Below are positions 1 through 7,512 of a DNA stretch of 48,727 nucleotides, in pieces; position 1 is the stretch's first letter, and each line of letters starts with the position of its first letter. The stretch is taken from contig JAUWBF010000018.1 in the NCBI GenBank assembly GCA_030601755.1, positions 1-48,727 on the forward strand, given 5' to 3'. The stretch comes from Verrucomicrobiota bacterium (GTDB lineage Bacteria > Verrucomicrobiota > Verrucomicrobiia > Opitutales > Opitutaceae). Position numbers and translations under genes: made by a program. The notes beneath the pieces are model-generated. The model searched no databases and was not told the DNA's origin. It saw nothing but the letters and a program-made list of their open reading frames with translations.

Positions 1-53
1 TCCACACGAAACAACTCACGCTGCGGCTCATGCTCGGTCTTCTTCGGCTTCAT
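1..53 (-). CDS. Possible transposase, N-terminal fragment cut by window edge
   Basis: An ATG at 53 on the minus strand opens a frame of 17 codons that runs off the window. The peptide begins MKPKKTEHEPQRELFRV. From memory this resembles the N-terminus of IS5/IS1182-type DDE transposases, which often start with a basic M-[KR]-P-K-K stretch followed by a D/E-L-F-R motif. No catalytic residue is visible and no terminal inverted repeat could be identified between 54 and 172, so this is a weak call. Its position at the edge of a low-GC island would suit an insertion sequence. The alternative is any short basic N-terminus. Confidence 0.35.
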   Translation of the reverse strand, partial: MKPKKTEHEPQRELFRV

Positions 54-137
54 CACGTTTTCCCAGTTTGCTTATGTTAAATCGACGGTTTCCGGGAAAA
101 TAACAGCACCTAAATTGCAATCAATATATTAATAGAG

Positions 138-155
138 AATAACTTGGGAGTTATT
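138..155 (-). terminator. Small AT-rich hairpin after the HEPN gene
   Basis: AATAACT and AGTTATT (7 bp, perfect) flank a 4-nt loop. The hairpin lies 18 nt past the HEPN gene stop on the minus strand and is followed by an AT-rich stretch (CTCTATTAATATATTG). It is a plausible weak intrinsic terminator for the SIR2-HEPN pair, although the T-run is interrupted. Confidence 0.4.
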
Positions 156-172
156 CAGGGCCGACTCATTAT

Positions 173-934
173 TTATTTCATAATAACTCCATTATTGCGG
201 GCAAACTCTATGGCCTGCTTTGCATATTCTCGGACGCATAAATCCGAGAAAAAAAGAATCTCCGTCAACACTCTCGGTGATAAATCGATCTTCTGTCCTT
301 TTGTGAAAGATAATTTCTGCATGTGAAACTTCAATCCAATGGTTCCGTTTTCTTCACTGCTGAATGGTTCATCATCAGGCAGATCAATAACACCTCCTGA
401 GTCAGCAGTAAAAACCAATTTCATCCGCAGGTAAGAGAAGTCTAACGTGCCAGTGTTCAAGATGTCTTTTTCGCCTACTACGCCAAGACGATGAATAAGA
501 CAATTGCGAAGGGGGTATAAGGAGCCGAGGGCATCGCCGTGAATATAACGTATTCCGAGTTGTGAATCTAGTAGTTTGATCTTTTCGTCCAGTCCCCCTC
601 GCTCGAATTTTTTCTTATCTTTTAGATTGTGGGTCTTCTGTATCAATTTCGATACATCATAAATTCGGTCGAGGAAAAGGCACAGGTGCTCGACAAGCTC
701 GCGGAATCCACCTGCAACCACCCAAGAACGGAACTCCAGCTTCCAATCGTTTAATATGTGGCCAGAAACTTCGTTCGGGAGTAGTTGAATTCGGGTTTCC
801 TTCACCAGTTGGTATTTATTCGCTTCAATATTGTCTGCCGCGTTCACGCCCAGCCCCATGAAAATAGCCGAGCGTCGGATTCCGGTTTGGGCACTGTTGA
901 TAATGCGGCCGTAGTCGATGTTGACGGTTTTCAT
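173..934 (-). CDS. HEPN-domain protein (candidate RNase partner of a SIR2-like protein)
   Basis: A 253-aa soluble protein from the ATG at 934; an in-frame TTG at 949 would add five residues. The helical middle ends in LRNCLIHRLGVVGE, which carries the R-x4-H signature of HEPN domains (R143, H148 from the ATG). HEPN proteins are commonly metal-independent RNases or nucleotide-handling partners in toxin and anti-phage systems. The gene follows the SIR2-like gene by 28 nt on the same strand, so the two are probably co-transcribed. Its base composition is clearly more AT-rich than the chromosome to the right, which suggests transfer. I do not recognise the family beyond the HEPN motif. The motif could also occur in a non-catalytic HEPN fold, so RNase activity is inference. 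Confidence 0.6.
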   Translation of the reverse strand: MKTVNIDYGRIINSAQTGIRRSAIFMGLGVNAADNIEANKYQLVKETRIQLLPNEVSGHILNDWKLEFRSWVVAGGFRELVEHLCLFLDRIYDVSKLIQKTHNLKDKKKFERGGLDEKIKLLDSQLGIRYIHGDALGSLYPLRNCLIHRLGVVGEKDILNTGTLDFSYLRMKLVFTADSGGVIDLPDDEPFSSEENGTIGLKFHMQKLSFTKGQKIDLSPRVLTEILFFSDLCVREYAKQAIEFARNNGVIMK

Positions 935-962
935 GTATTCATTGTTCAACGCTCAAGCAGAG

Positions 963-1925
963 TCAGGCTCCTTTCCAGTTATTGAACGATAGAATACTTT
1001 CGAGTTGGATTACCTGAATCTCACATCGCAGAGCGCGGCGCCAATATACCGATCTATCCTGCAGGCTACCATCGGCTCTCCGTTCTATAACTCTTATCTT
1101 TATGCCGCTTCTGCTGGCATATCTAGATACCTGGTCGTTCAGGTGATCATCAAGACCTCCGTATCCCAAAATGACAATATCGGAAACTTCCGAAAGGGCA
1201 AAGTCGAGGTAGCTCCAATACGTAGAAAGAATATCCGACGAGGAGATTACTTCTCTTTTATGCTTAATATGTGTCAGGACAATGTGCTCCGATACCTCTT
1301 CCCCAACGCGTGAATGCGCCAGCTTATTATTCCTAACGAAAAGAGGTGATCCATGCAGATGAAGATAATAGCCAAAATCATTACTATTTTTCCTCTTCAG
1401 ATTGTCTTCTGCAAAGCCGCCCTGCTTCACGAAGAATCCGTCAACCAATGTCGAAAACCCATTGAGAACACCCCGATCAATCAAAGGGATATACAGGAGG
1501 TCATCGTAGTTCAGCGTGGCTATGTGTGACCTGGTTTCTTGCAGATATGAAACGAGTGGATCAATGAATGAGTTCGGTAACTCTCTCCCCGTATTCTGAA
1601 ATGAAGCCGCTATATGGGTGATGAATTGCGCCGTCCGCTCAGGGAAATTTAGTCCACCGGGAGAGAGCCAGGGGTTCTTGTCTGGAGCGATGGTTCGCAG
1701 CACACCGCATGAGACTCGCGCACGGTGCAATAGATCAAGATCATCTTCTCCTTCGAATATATCAATGCCACGCGTAAGAGGAATGCATGACCGTATGGCA
1801 GATTTTGTGTCTGCATCGACGAGTGCGTCATCCTCCCATACGCGCTTAATAGCAGCGCTTAGGTTAAACCAGTCGTTGTCGATAGCTCTACCGAGTCCGT
1901 TTCCAGTGATGATAAGGGATTTCAT
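963..1925 (-). CDS. SIR2-like protein (candidate NADase effector or sensor)
   Basis: 320 aa from a clear ATG at 1925. The N-terminus IITGNGLGRAID resembles the nucleotide-binding start of SIR2-like folds. ATLNYDDLL (N139, D141) matches the SIR2 T-x-N-x-D motif. LHLHGSPL (H191, G192) matches the catalytic His-Gly region, and VILGYGGLDDHLND (251-264) matches the late G-x-S/G-x-x-D strand of SIR2_2-type domains. In bacterial conflict systems such proteins often deplete NAD+ after phage sensing. The classical GAGxS motif is divergent here, so catalysis is uncertain. It is the first gene of a two-gene unit with the HEPN protein and is preceded by a hairpin at 1949-1971. Confidence 0.6.
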   Translation of the reverse strand: MKSLIITGNGLGRAIDNDWFNLSAAIKRVWEDDALVDADTKSAIRSCIPLTRGIDIFEGEDDLDLLHRARVSCGVLRTIAPDKNPWLSPGGLNFPERTAQFITHIAASFQNTGRELPNSFIDPLVSYLQETRSHIATLNYDDLLYIPLIDRGVLNGFSTLVDGFFVKQGGFAEDNLKRKNSNDFGYYLHLHGSPLFVRNNKLAHSRVGEEVSEHIVLTHIKHKREVISSSDILSTYWSYLDFALSEVSDIVILGYGGLDDHLNDQVSRYASRSGIKIRVIERRADGSLQDRSVYWRRALRCEIQVIQLESILSFNNWKGA

Positions 1926-1948
1926 GATTTCTGCCTAATCCTGAAGAC

Positions 1949-1971
1949 TACCCAAGCAATCGGCTTGGGTA
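1949..1971 (-). repeat. 9-bp hairpin in the SIR2-HEPN leader
   Basis: TACCCAAGC and GCTTGGGTA pair perfectly around a 5-nt loop. The hairpin starts 23 nt upstream of the SIR2-like ATG and 22 nt after the stop of the preceding membrane-protein gene. No T-run follows, so it may be an operator or leader structure rather than a terminator. Confidence 0.5.
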
Positions 1972-1993
1972 TCCGCATTGTTGACCTCGTTTT

Positions 1994-2842
1994 TCATCGG
2001 TATACTCTGGACAAGCATATAGTGAGCTGCTCCGAGAATTCTTGTATGGTTCGATCATCTGAACCGATAGATCTAAGCAGTCGAATCGACTCGCCCTCTG
2101 TGTCTGCAAGGCTGCCGGCTATCCTAGCCTCTTCTAGCAGAAGTGCTGGATGGTTGTAGTCGGGCTCTTTTCCGTATCTCTTTTTAATTTCCGCTTTTGC
2201 TTTCTCGATTTCCGCGCGTGCGGTTTCGATTTTTTGAGTAAATGGCACATTAGGCTTACGAACGGGAGTGGGCATGCGCTCGCTGCGGCTAGCACCGATT
2301 ATCCGCTTAGGTGACACCACAAAAGATTCTGTCGCTAGGCCGTTCTTTCCACGTCGAATTGCGCAGACCGCAAATTGACCAAATCCCTCACGGAAGGCAC
2401 CCGTAAACCCAAACCAATCGAAGAGAAGCGTCAGCCACGGTTTGTGATATAAAAACAGATAATTCTGCATTTGGCGCTTAAAGGCAGGAACAACCCACGG
2501 TGATTCCTCTTCATTTCGGATGTTTTCACAGATAACGAACATGAAGCGAACCGATCCACGTGAGAACATAAACGACATATCGTTTTCCGGCCAGATTCCT
2601 TTGCGAAGGCGCTTCGAGAAGAGCGGGGGGAAGGCGCATACAATAAAGCTTTCTACTTCGGGCTTTCGCCATGCAAGAAAGCGCGCGGTCACATGGGATA
2701 CTCCGAGGAGTATGTAGCCTCGGAGTAATACGAAGGGCTTTACGAGCAATAAAAAGACCAGTGTTGGCGCTACAAACCAAAGCAGCGCATTTTCGATGGC
2801 AAAGATAAATGTGGTTATCACTTCGATGTGGCTTTCGCTCAA
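1994..2842 (-). CDS. Membrane-anchored protein of unknown function
   Basis: 282 aa if translation starts at the TTG at 2842, the first start codon of the frame; the next in-frame ATG is about 88 codons later and would remove the membrane segment. Residues 8-36 form a strongly hydrophobic helix (FIFAIENALLWFVAPTLVF and following). The middle is mixed and aromatic-rich. Residues about 210-235 form a charged coiled coil (TARAEIEKAKAEIKKRYG). I do not recognise the family. It lies between the two-helix beta-rich protein and the SIR2-HEPN pair, all on one strand in low-GC DNA, so it may belong to the same island cassette. No enzymatic motif was seen; in particular there is no CD-NTase G-S-D-x-D pattern. 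Confidence 0.55.
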   Translation of the reverse strand: MSESHIEVITTFIFAIENALLWFVAPTLVFLLLVKPFVLLRGYILLGVSHVTARFLAWRKPEVESFIVCAFPPLFSKRLRKGIWPENDMSFMFSRGSVRFMFVICENIRNEEESPWVVPAFKRQMQNYLFLYHKPWLTLLFDWFGFTGAFREGFGQFAVCAIRRGKNGLATESFVVSPKRIIGASRSERMPTPVRKPNVPFTQKIETARAEIEKAKAEIKKRYGKEPDYNHPALLLEEARIAGSLADTEGESIRLLRSIGSDDRTIQEFSEQLTICLSRVYR

Positions 2843-2867
2843 GACTACTAAGAGGATTGATTGGCGC

Positions 2868-2905
2868 GATCAGTGCCCGTGCACAGCACGGAAACAGCAC
2901 TGATC
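2868..2905 (-). repeat. Nested hairpin between two island membrane-protein genes
   Basis: GATCAGTGC (2868-2876) pairs with GCACTGATC (2897-2905), and inside it CCGTGC pairs with GCACGG around ACA. The structure sits in the 95-nt gap between the stop of the 221-aa protein gene and the TTG start of the next gene. It could attenuate transcription or act as an operator; no T-run follows. Confidence 0.5.
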
Positions 2906-2937
2906 GGCACAGGAAATCGGCTTCGGTAGTCGTTTTG

Positions 2938-3603
2938 TTAGGCTTTTTTTTCGGGCATTTCACCGAATTTCTGCTGGGCGAGTTTTAGTGCCTCGTCCCA
3001 CGGAAGGAGCTCATCTGATACTTTTACCTCTCGGACTTGAACGCGCACTTGGTCTCCTAGGTCTTGCGAATGACCAGCGATCATTGTCGCCGCATGGCGA
3101 TGCGACTTCCTTTCGAGCTGAGAGGAATTAATTCCGACAATGGTTCCTTGGCGCGAATGAAGCGTCAGAGTGTAGGAAAAAATTAATCTTCCTGTTCTGG
3201 CCTCAATGGAAACGGAGACGCTAGTCCAATCCGCATGTGGAACTAAATCCACTGTGTATGACTGTCCATTGATAACGACGCCATCCAAGTCTTGGTCGAT
3301 ATGCTCAAATATATAGCGTTTGTCGCCTGCGCGACCAATGAAATACCCGACCCATGTTCCGTGAAGGTATGTTCCGCCAAAAATCCATCGACGCACCCGC
3401 GTGCAGTGTTGGATCAGGCACTCGGCTCCCTTTCCGATTAGTCGGTAGATGCCAACCGAGGTTAATATACCCGCTACCCAGCTGCCAATTGAGGGCCATA
3501 ATGCAATGGATTGTAGTAGGGGCAGAAGCCACGTGAGCAAAGCAAGCATTACGGCAACCGTGCCACTGGCGACTAGTGTATAGAATTTTGTAGCGGGATG
3601 CAT
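2938..3603 (-). CDS. Two-helix membrane protein with beta-rich domain (Cap15/S-2TMbeta-like layout)
   Basis: 221 aa from the ATG at 3603, preceded by AAGAGAAA as a possible ribosome site; a TTG 54 nt upstream is less likely. Residues about 7-30 and 36-54 are two hydrophobic helices. The rest is predicted beta-strand: GTWVGYF, DGVVINGQSYTVDL, TSVSVSIEA, GRLIFSYTL and GTIVGINSS. That order, two N-terminal helices then a lipocalin-like beta-rich domain starting with G-x-W-x-G, is the layout of SMODS-associated 2TM-beta effectors such as Cap15 of CBASS, which damage membranes when activated. The resemblance is architectural and from memory. No cyclase gene is present in the window, so the function is inference. 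Confidence 0.45.
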   Translation of the reverse strand: MHPATKFYTLVASGTVAVMLALLTWLLPLLQSIALWPSIGSWVAGILTSVGIYRLIGKGAECLIQHCTRVRRWIFGGTYLHGTWVGYFIGRAGDKRYIFEHIDQDLDGVVINGQSYTVDLVPHADWTSVSVSIEARTGRLIFSYTLTLHSRQGTIVGINSSQLERKSHRHAATMIAGHSQDLGDQVRVQVREVKVSDELLPWDEALKLAQQKFGEMPEKKA

Positions 3604-3743
3604 GGCGTTTCTCTTAACGTTGTATAGTCGTAGTTGAGGTGGGTTTGGTGGGCACAATCCCCGGGTCTGACTAGCATAAAGGCGGCTTTCGGTTCAACGA
3701 TCCCTGTGCGCTGCTCTGCATGTATAGAGACAAAGTGAACAAA

Positions 3744-3758
3744 GTGGGCCATGCCCAC
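3744..3758. repeat. Short palindrome in the integrase-side gap
   Basis: GTGGGC-CAT-GCCCAC. It is the only structure I see in the 258-nt stretch 3604-3861 between the two-helix protein gene and the truncated integrase; no gene is apparent there. Confidence 0.3.
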
Positions 3759-3861
3759 GCAGTATGGGCTTGATCTCGCGTCTTTTGGCGGAATGCCAAT
3801 GCTTGGCCGGGGTTGGGCGCATAACCCTGAGCATTATGTGACGGAGGAGTAATGCGAGCCT

Positions 3862-4485
3862 TTACCAAGCCTTTACGTGAAGAAAATCCCCTTCCTCCAT
3901 ATTGCCGGCTGTCGTGGAGCGCGGACGGCTAGAAGTCCAATCGGAAGCGCCTCCGTGGTTGATTGGTTGGTGATTGCTCGGGTTACCGAGGTTGAAAAAA
4001 ACAATCAGTCGCTCCGTCGTGAGTTCAGCCACGGTCACCTTGGGGAAATGGCGTAGGAGGCGCTTGAAGGAGCGTTTCAGGAATACGAGATGGGATTCTG
4101 AAATGTGGTCTTGTTCGAGCTCGTGATCCTTTGTGGCAAGGTAGGCTGCGACCGCGTCCTTGAGCGGTTTCTGGCTCTCCGGCTCCTGGTAGTTTGCGAG
4201 GGTGTAATCGACGCAGAAGGAGAGGGTGCGCGAACTGTCCTTGAGACGGCTGAAAGCCGTCTCGGCCTCGCGCACCTGGTCCTCGGTGAGGAACGTGGGC
4301 ACCGATCTCATGCCCGAGTCGAGTTGCAGGGCTTTGAGGTCGAGCGTCGCCTTTTCAGCGGCGGCTTCCTCTTGGGTTTTGAAGTTGCGGCGAATGCGCA
4401 GGCCGTTGAGGCGGCCATCGACCCGCCATGAGATAGCGCCGTTGCGGTTTTCAAACCGGCTGACGGCGAACACTGGGTGACTCAT
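3862..4485 (-). pseudogene. Truncated tyrosine-recombinase (integrase) remnant
   Basis: 207 aa beginning MSHPVFAVSRFENRNG. Residues 1-50 look like an arm-type DNA-binding or AP2-like integrase domain (ISWRVDGRLNGLRIRRNFKTQEEA). Residues about 95-170 look like the SAM-like core-binding domain (LKDAVAAYLATKDHELEQDHISESHLVFLKRSFKRLL, shown in parts at LKDAVAAYLATK and LVFLKRSFKRLL). The catalytic domain with its R..H-x-x-R..Y residues is missing; after about residue 170 the sequence becomes low-complexity and stops. The gene lies 74 nt from the 3' end of tRNA-Ser, the standard place for an island integrase. I read it as the decayed integrase that brought in the left-hand island; a lone regulatory fragment is the less likely alternative. 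Confidence 0.6.
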
Positions 4486-4490
4486 GTTTT

Positions 4491-4516
4491 AGGTTGCCCG
4501 GTCAACTGGGCAACCT
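4491..4516 (-). repeat. Perfect 9-bp palindrome upstream of the integrase remnant
   Basis: AGGTTGCCC and GGGCAACCT flank an 8-nt loop. It ends 5 nt before the remnant's ATG and lies between that gene and tRNA-Ser. It may be an operator or excisionase site, or part of the original attachment region. Confidence 0.5.
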
Positions 4517-4536
4517 AGCTTTGACCGGCAACTAAC

Positions 4537-4554
4537 CTCCTTATTGCTAAGGAG
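4537..4554 (-). terminator. 7-bp hairpin just past the tRNA-Ser 3' end
   Basis: CTCCTTA and TAAGGAG pair perfectly around a 4-nt loop, 5 nt past the tRNA CCA end on the minus strand. No T-run follows, so termination is plausible but not secure. Confidence 0.35.
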
Positions 4555-4559
4555 TAAAG

Positions 4560-4647
<88 letters not shown>

Positions 4648-4877
4648 TTGGGTTGCATCGGCGACGGCCGCAGGGCCGCCTCCGGTGGGCGAAGGGCAGA
4701 GGAAGAGTGTTTGGGCGGCATGGGTCAATGGCTAAAATCCGCGTTTTTGGCGCGAAATCCGCCAGCGGTTTGCGCTCGCGTCAGGAGGGATGCGCTTTGC
4801 CGAAAAGCGTCTTGCGCGAGGGAGGGCCGTTGCTACAGGTTCCCCTGTTTTACGCACGCTCAACCCAGCCTCTTGCC

Positions 4878-5384
4878 ATGGTTTCCGCCAACACCGAACT
4901 CGCCTACAACAGTAAGATCGAAGGAGAAGTCATCGTCTCCCGGGCGGATGCCGTGATCAACTGGATCCGCAGCAACTCGGTCTGGCCGATGCCCATGGGC
5001 CTCGCCTGCTGCGGCATCGAGCTGATGGCCTCGGGCAACTCCCGCTTCGACATCGGCCGCTTCGGCTCCGAGGTCATGCGCTTCTCCCCCCGTCAGTGCG
5101 ACTGCATGATCGTGGCCGGCACCGTCACCTACAAGATGGCCCCGCACGTCCGCCGCATCTACGACCAGATGGCGGAGCCCAAGTGGGTCATCGCCATGGG
5201 GGCCTGCGCCTCGTCCGGCGGCATGTATCGCAGCTACGCCACCCTGCAGGGCGTCGACCGCATCATCCCCGTCGACGTCTATGTCAGCGGCTGCCCCCCG
5301 CGCCCCGAGGCCCTCCTCGACGCTCTCATGAAGATGCAGTCGAAGATCCGCACGGAGCCCGCCGCGAAGCAGCTCCTCGGTTGA
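4878..5384 (+). CDS. nuoB: NADH-quinone oxidoreductase subunit B
   Basis: 168-aa peripheral-arm subunit carrying the N2 [4Fe-4S] cluster that passes electrons to quinone. The cluster cysteines are visible: LACCGIE (C44, C45), MGACASSGG (C110) and VSGCPPRPE (C139). The ATG at 4878 was chosen because the family starts shortly before the [18 protein letters not shown] segment; longer in-frame starts would add non-conserved sequence across the gap next to the tRNA. This is the first gene of the operon. A nuoA gene, normally directly upstream, is absent from the 230-nt gap to tRNA-Ser. There is no Shine-Dalgarno sequence; the leader reads CAGCCTCTTGCC. Confidence 0.95.
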   Translation: MVSANTELAYNSKIEGEVIVSRADAVINWIRSNSVWPMPMGLACCGIELMASGNSRFDIGRFGSEVMRFSPRQCDCMIVAGTVTYKMAPHVRRIYDQMAEPKWVIAMGACASSGGMYRSYATLQGVDRIIPVDVYVSGCPPRPEALLDALMKMQSKIRTEPAAKQLLG

Positions 5385-5445
5385 TCCGACCAACGCCGAG
5401 AGCCTGCCGCACCGCCCGACCCGACCACGACCTTCTCCCATTTCA

Positions 5446-6075
5446 ATGACCGCGACCGCCGACGTCACCGCCGCCCTTCAGGGCAAGTTCCCGCAAGTCA
5501 CCGCCCGTGCCAGCGGGGATCATCCCGCGATCAATGCGCCCCTCGCCGACGCCAAGGCCCTGCTCGCCGTCCTGCGCGATGAGTTCGGCTACGATTTTCT
5601 GGTCGACGTGACCGCCGCCGACTGGGGCGTCGAGGTCTCCCCGCGCTTCAGCGTTTTCTGGCACCTGTATTCCACCAAGGACGGCGCTTACCTCCGCGTC
5701 GCCGCCGACTGCGTCAACGACGTCGAGCCCGCCGCCCCCACCGTGTCCGACCTCTGGCCCGCCGCCGACTGGCACGAGCGCGAGACCTACGACCTGCTCG
5801 GCGTCACCTTCAACGGCCACCCCGACCTGCGCCGCATCCTCATGTGGGATGGCTATCCGTATCACCCGCTCCGCAAGGACTTCCCCCTGGCCGGCATCGA
5901 CACCCCGCTCCCTGACGAGGAAGTCGGCGCGATCACCGGCGCCACCGCCAAGCCCGTGCCCATGGCCGGCGGCCCCTTCGTCGCCAAGTGCGGCAAGATG
6001 AACCTCTCCGAGGCCGAGCCCCGCGCCAAGGACGAGAGCTGGAACGAGGCCCGCGAAAAGCCCGCCTCCGAGTAA
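5446..6075 (+). CDS. nuoC: NADH-quinone oxidoreductase subunit C
   Basis: 209 aa, the 30-kDa hydrophilic subunit of the complex I peripheral arm. The family signature ERETYDLLGVTFNGHPDLRR lies at about residues 110-130, followed by RILMWDGYPYHPLRKDFPL. Lengths of 150-220 aa are normal for a stand-alone NuoC, so it is not fused to NuoD as in some proteobacteria. It starts 61 nt after nuoB at an ATG preceded by CTTCTCCCATTTCA, with no Shine-Dalgarno sequence. The C-terminal 40 residues after the signature are low-complexity and variable in the family. Confidence 0.95.
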   Translation: MTATADVTAALQGKFPQVTARASGDHPAINAPLADAKALLAVLRDEFGYDFLVDVTAADWGVEVSPRFSVFWHLYSTKDGAYLRVAADCVNDVEPAAPTVSDLWPAADWHERETYDLLGVTFNGHPDLRRILMWDGYPYHPLRKDFPLAGIDTPLPDEEVGAITGATAKPVPMAGGPFVAKCGKMNLSEAEPRAKDESWNEAREKPASE

Positions 6076-6143
6076 CCGCCGCACCGCCGCCCACCGCCCG
6101 CGCCGCCGCAGCCGACACCGCAAGCACCCAACCCGATTTTTCG

Positions 6144-7376
6144 ATGGCCACCGAATACGCCTTTCCCGACAACGCCGCCAAGACCGCGGACGCCTCCCAG
6201 GAATTCCAGACCGAGAAGATGTCGGTCGCCATGGGCCCCTCCCACCCGTCCACCCACGGCGTGCTCCGGCTCAACCTCGACCTCGACGGCGAGATCGTCA
6301 CCAAGTGCGACCCCGTCCTCGGCTACCTGCATCGCGGCGACGAGAAGATCGCCGAGAACATGACCTACAACCAGTTCGTGCCCTACACGGACCGGTTGGA
6401 TTACCTCGCCCCGCTGGCCAACAACGTTGCCTACGCCATCGCTGTTGAAAAACTCGCCAACCTCGAGGTGCCCGCCCGCTGCCAGGCCATCCGCGTCATC
6501 TGCTGCGAGCTTGCCCGCATCTCGTCCCACCTGCTCGGCCTCGGCGCCTTCGCCATGGATGTCGGCGCGTGGACGGTGTTCATGTATCAGTTCACCGAGC
6601 GCGAGAAGCTCTACAAGCTCTTCGAGGAGCTCACCGGCGCCCGCTTTACCACCAGCTATACCCGCATCGGCGGCGTCTCCCGCGACATGCCCGAGGGCTG
6701 GACCGACCGCGTCCTCGCCTTCTGCGACCAGTTCCTCCCCATCCTCGACGAGATGCTGGAGATGCTGACCCGCAACAAGATCTTCACCGACCGCACCGTC
6801 GACGTCGGCATCATCACCAAGGCCGAGGCCATCGCCTACGGCCTCACCGGCCCCAACGCCCGCGGCTCCGGCGTCACCGTCGACCTCCGCAAGGACCGTC
6901 CCTATTCCGGCTACGAGCAATACGAGTTCGACGTCCCCGTCGGCACCAAGGGCGACTGCTACGACCGCTACCTCTGCCGCGGCGAGGAGATGAAGCAGTC
7001 CGTGCGCATCGTCCGCCAGGCCATCAAGAACATGCCCGCCGGGGACTACTACGCCAAGGATGCCGTGCGCATCTTCGCGCCGCCCAAGGCCAAGGTCCTC
7101 ACCTCGATGGAGGAGCTCATCAACAACTTCATGATCGTCACCGAAGGCCCTCTGATGCCCGCCGGCGAGGTCTACTTCGAGGCCGAGAATCCGAAGGGCG
7201 CGCTCGGCTTCTTCGTCATCAGCAAGGGCGGCGGCGTGCCGTGGCGCATGAAGATCCGCTCCCCCTCGTTCTGCAACCTCTCGATCCTGCCCAAGGTCTG
7301 CCAGAACAACCTCCTCTCCGACGTCGTCGCCATCCTCGGCTCGCTCGATTTCGTGATGGGCGAGTGCGACCGCTGA
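6144..7376 (+). CDS. nuoD: NADH-quinone oxidoreductase subunit D
   Basis: 410 aa, the 49-kDa subunit that forms the quinone pocket together with NuoB. Visible family blocks are MGPSHPSTHGVLRL (quinone-site His region), YLHRGDEKIAE, LTGARFTTSYTRIGGV, and the C-terminal PSFCNLSILPKV followed by SLDFVMGECDR. The ATG at 6144 gives the usual length; upstream in-frame codons overlap nuoC and are not conserved. Spacing from nuoC is 68 nt. The stop is followed 20 nt later by the first large inverted repeat of the operon. Confidence 0.97.
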   Translation: MATEYAFPDNAAKTADASQEFQTEKMSVAMGPSHPSTHGVLRLNLDLDGEIVTKCDPVLGYLHRGDEKIAENMTYNQFVPYTDRLDYLAPLANNVAYAIAVEKLANLEVPARCQAIRVICCELARISSHLLGLGAFAMDVGAWTVFMYQFTEREKLYKLFEELTGARFTTSYTRIGGVSRDMPEGWTDRVLAFCDQFLPILDEMLEMLTRNKIFTDRTVDVGIITKAEAIAYGLTGPNARGSGVTVDLRKDRPYSGYEQYEFDVPVGTKGDCYDRYLCRGEEMKQSVRIVRQAIKNMPAGDYYAKDAVRIFAPPKAKVLTSMEELINNFMIVTEGPLMPAGEVYFEAENPKGALGFFVISKGGGVPWRMKIRSPSFCNLSILPKVCQNNLLSDVVAILGSLDFVMGECDR

Positions 7377-7396
7377 TATCCGAACCCTGAGTTTAA

Positions 7397-7488
7397 GCCC
7401 ACGAAACACACGAACTGACACGAAGCAAAATCCGCCCAGGCCAAGCCGCCGATCCGACCTTTCGTGTCGTTTCGTGTGTTTCGTGGGC
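7397..7488. repeat. Periodic-arm inverted repeat A1 (nuoD/nuoE junction)
   Basis: Left arm 7397-7424 and right arm 7461-7488, 28 nt each with two mismatches, around a 36-nt loop. Each arm contains several ACGAA units at 9-10 nt spacing (GCCCACGAAACACACGAA at the left start). The element begins 20 nt after the nuoD stop and ends 24 nt before the nuoE start, so it nearly fills the gap. It is the same type as 9418-9504, with which it shares arm and loop sequence (AATCCGCCCA). Confidence 0.9.
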
Positions 7489-7512
7489 AACCCTCCTCCT
7501 CTTTCCGTCTCG

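Noticed and set aside
2938-3603. A full CBASS operon in the island
   Set aside because: Only a possible effector-like protein is seen; no CD-NTase, Cap2 or Cap3 motifs occur in the window.
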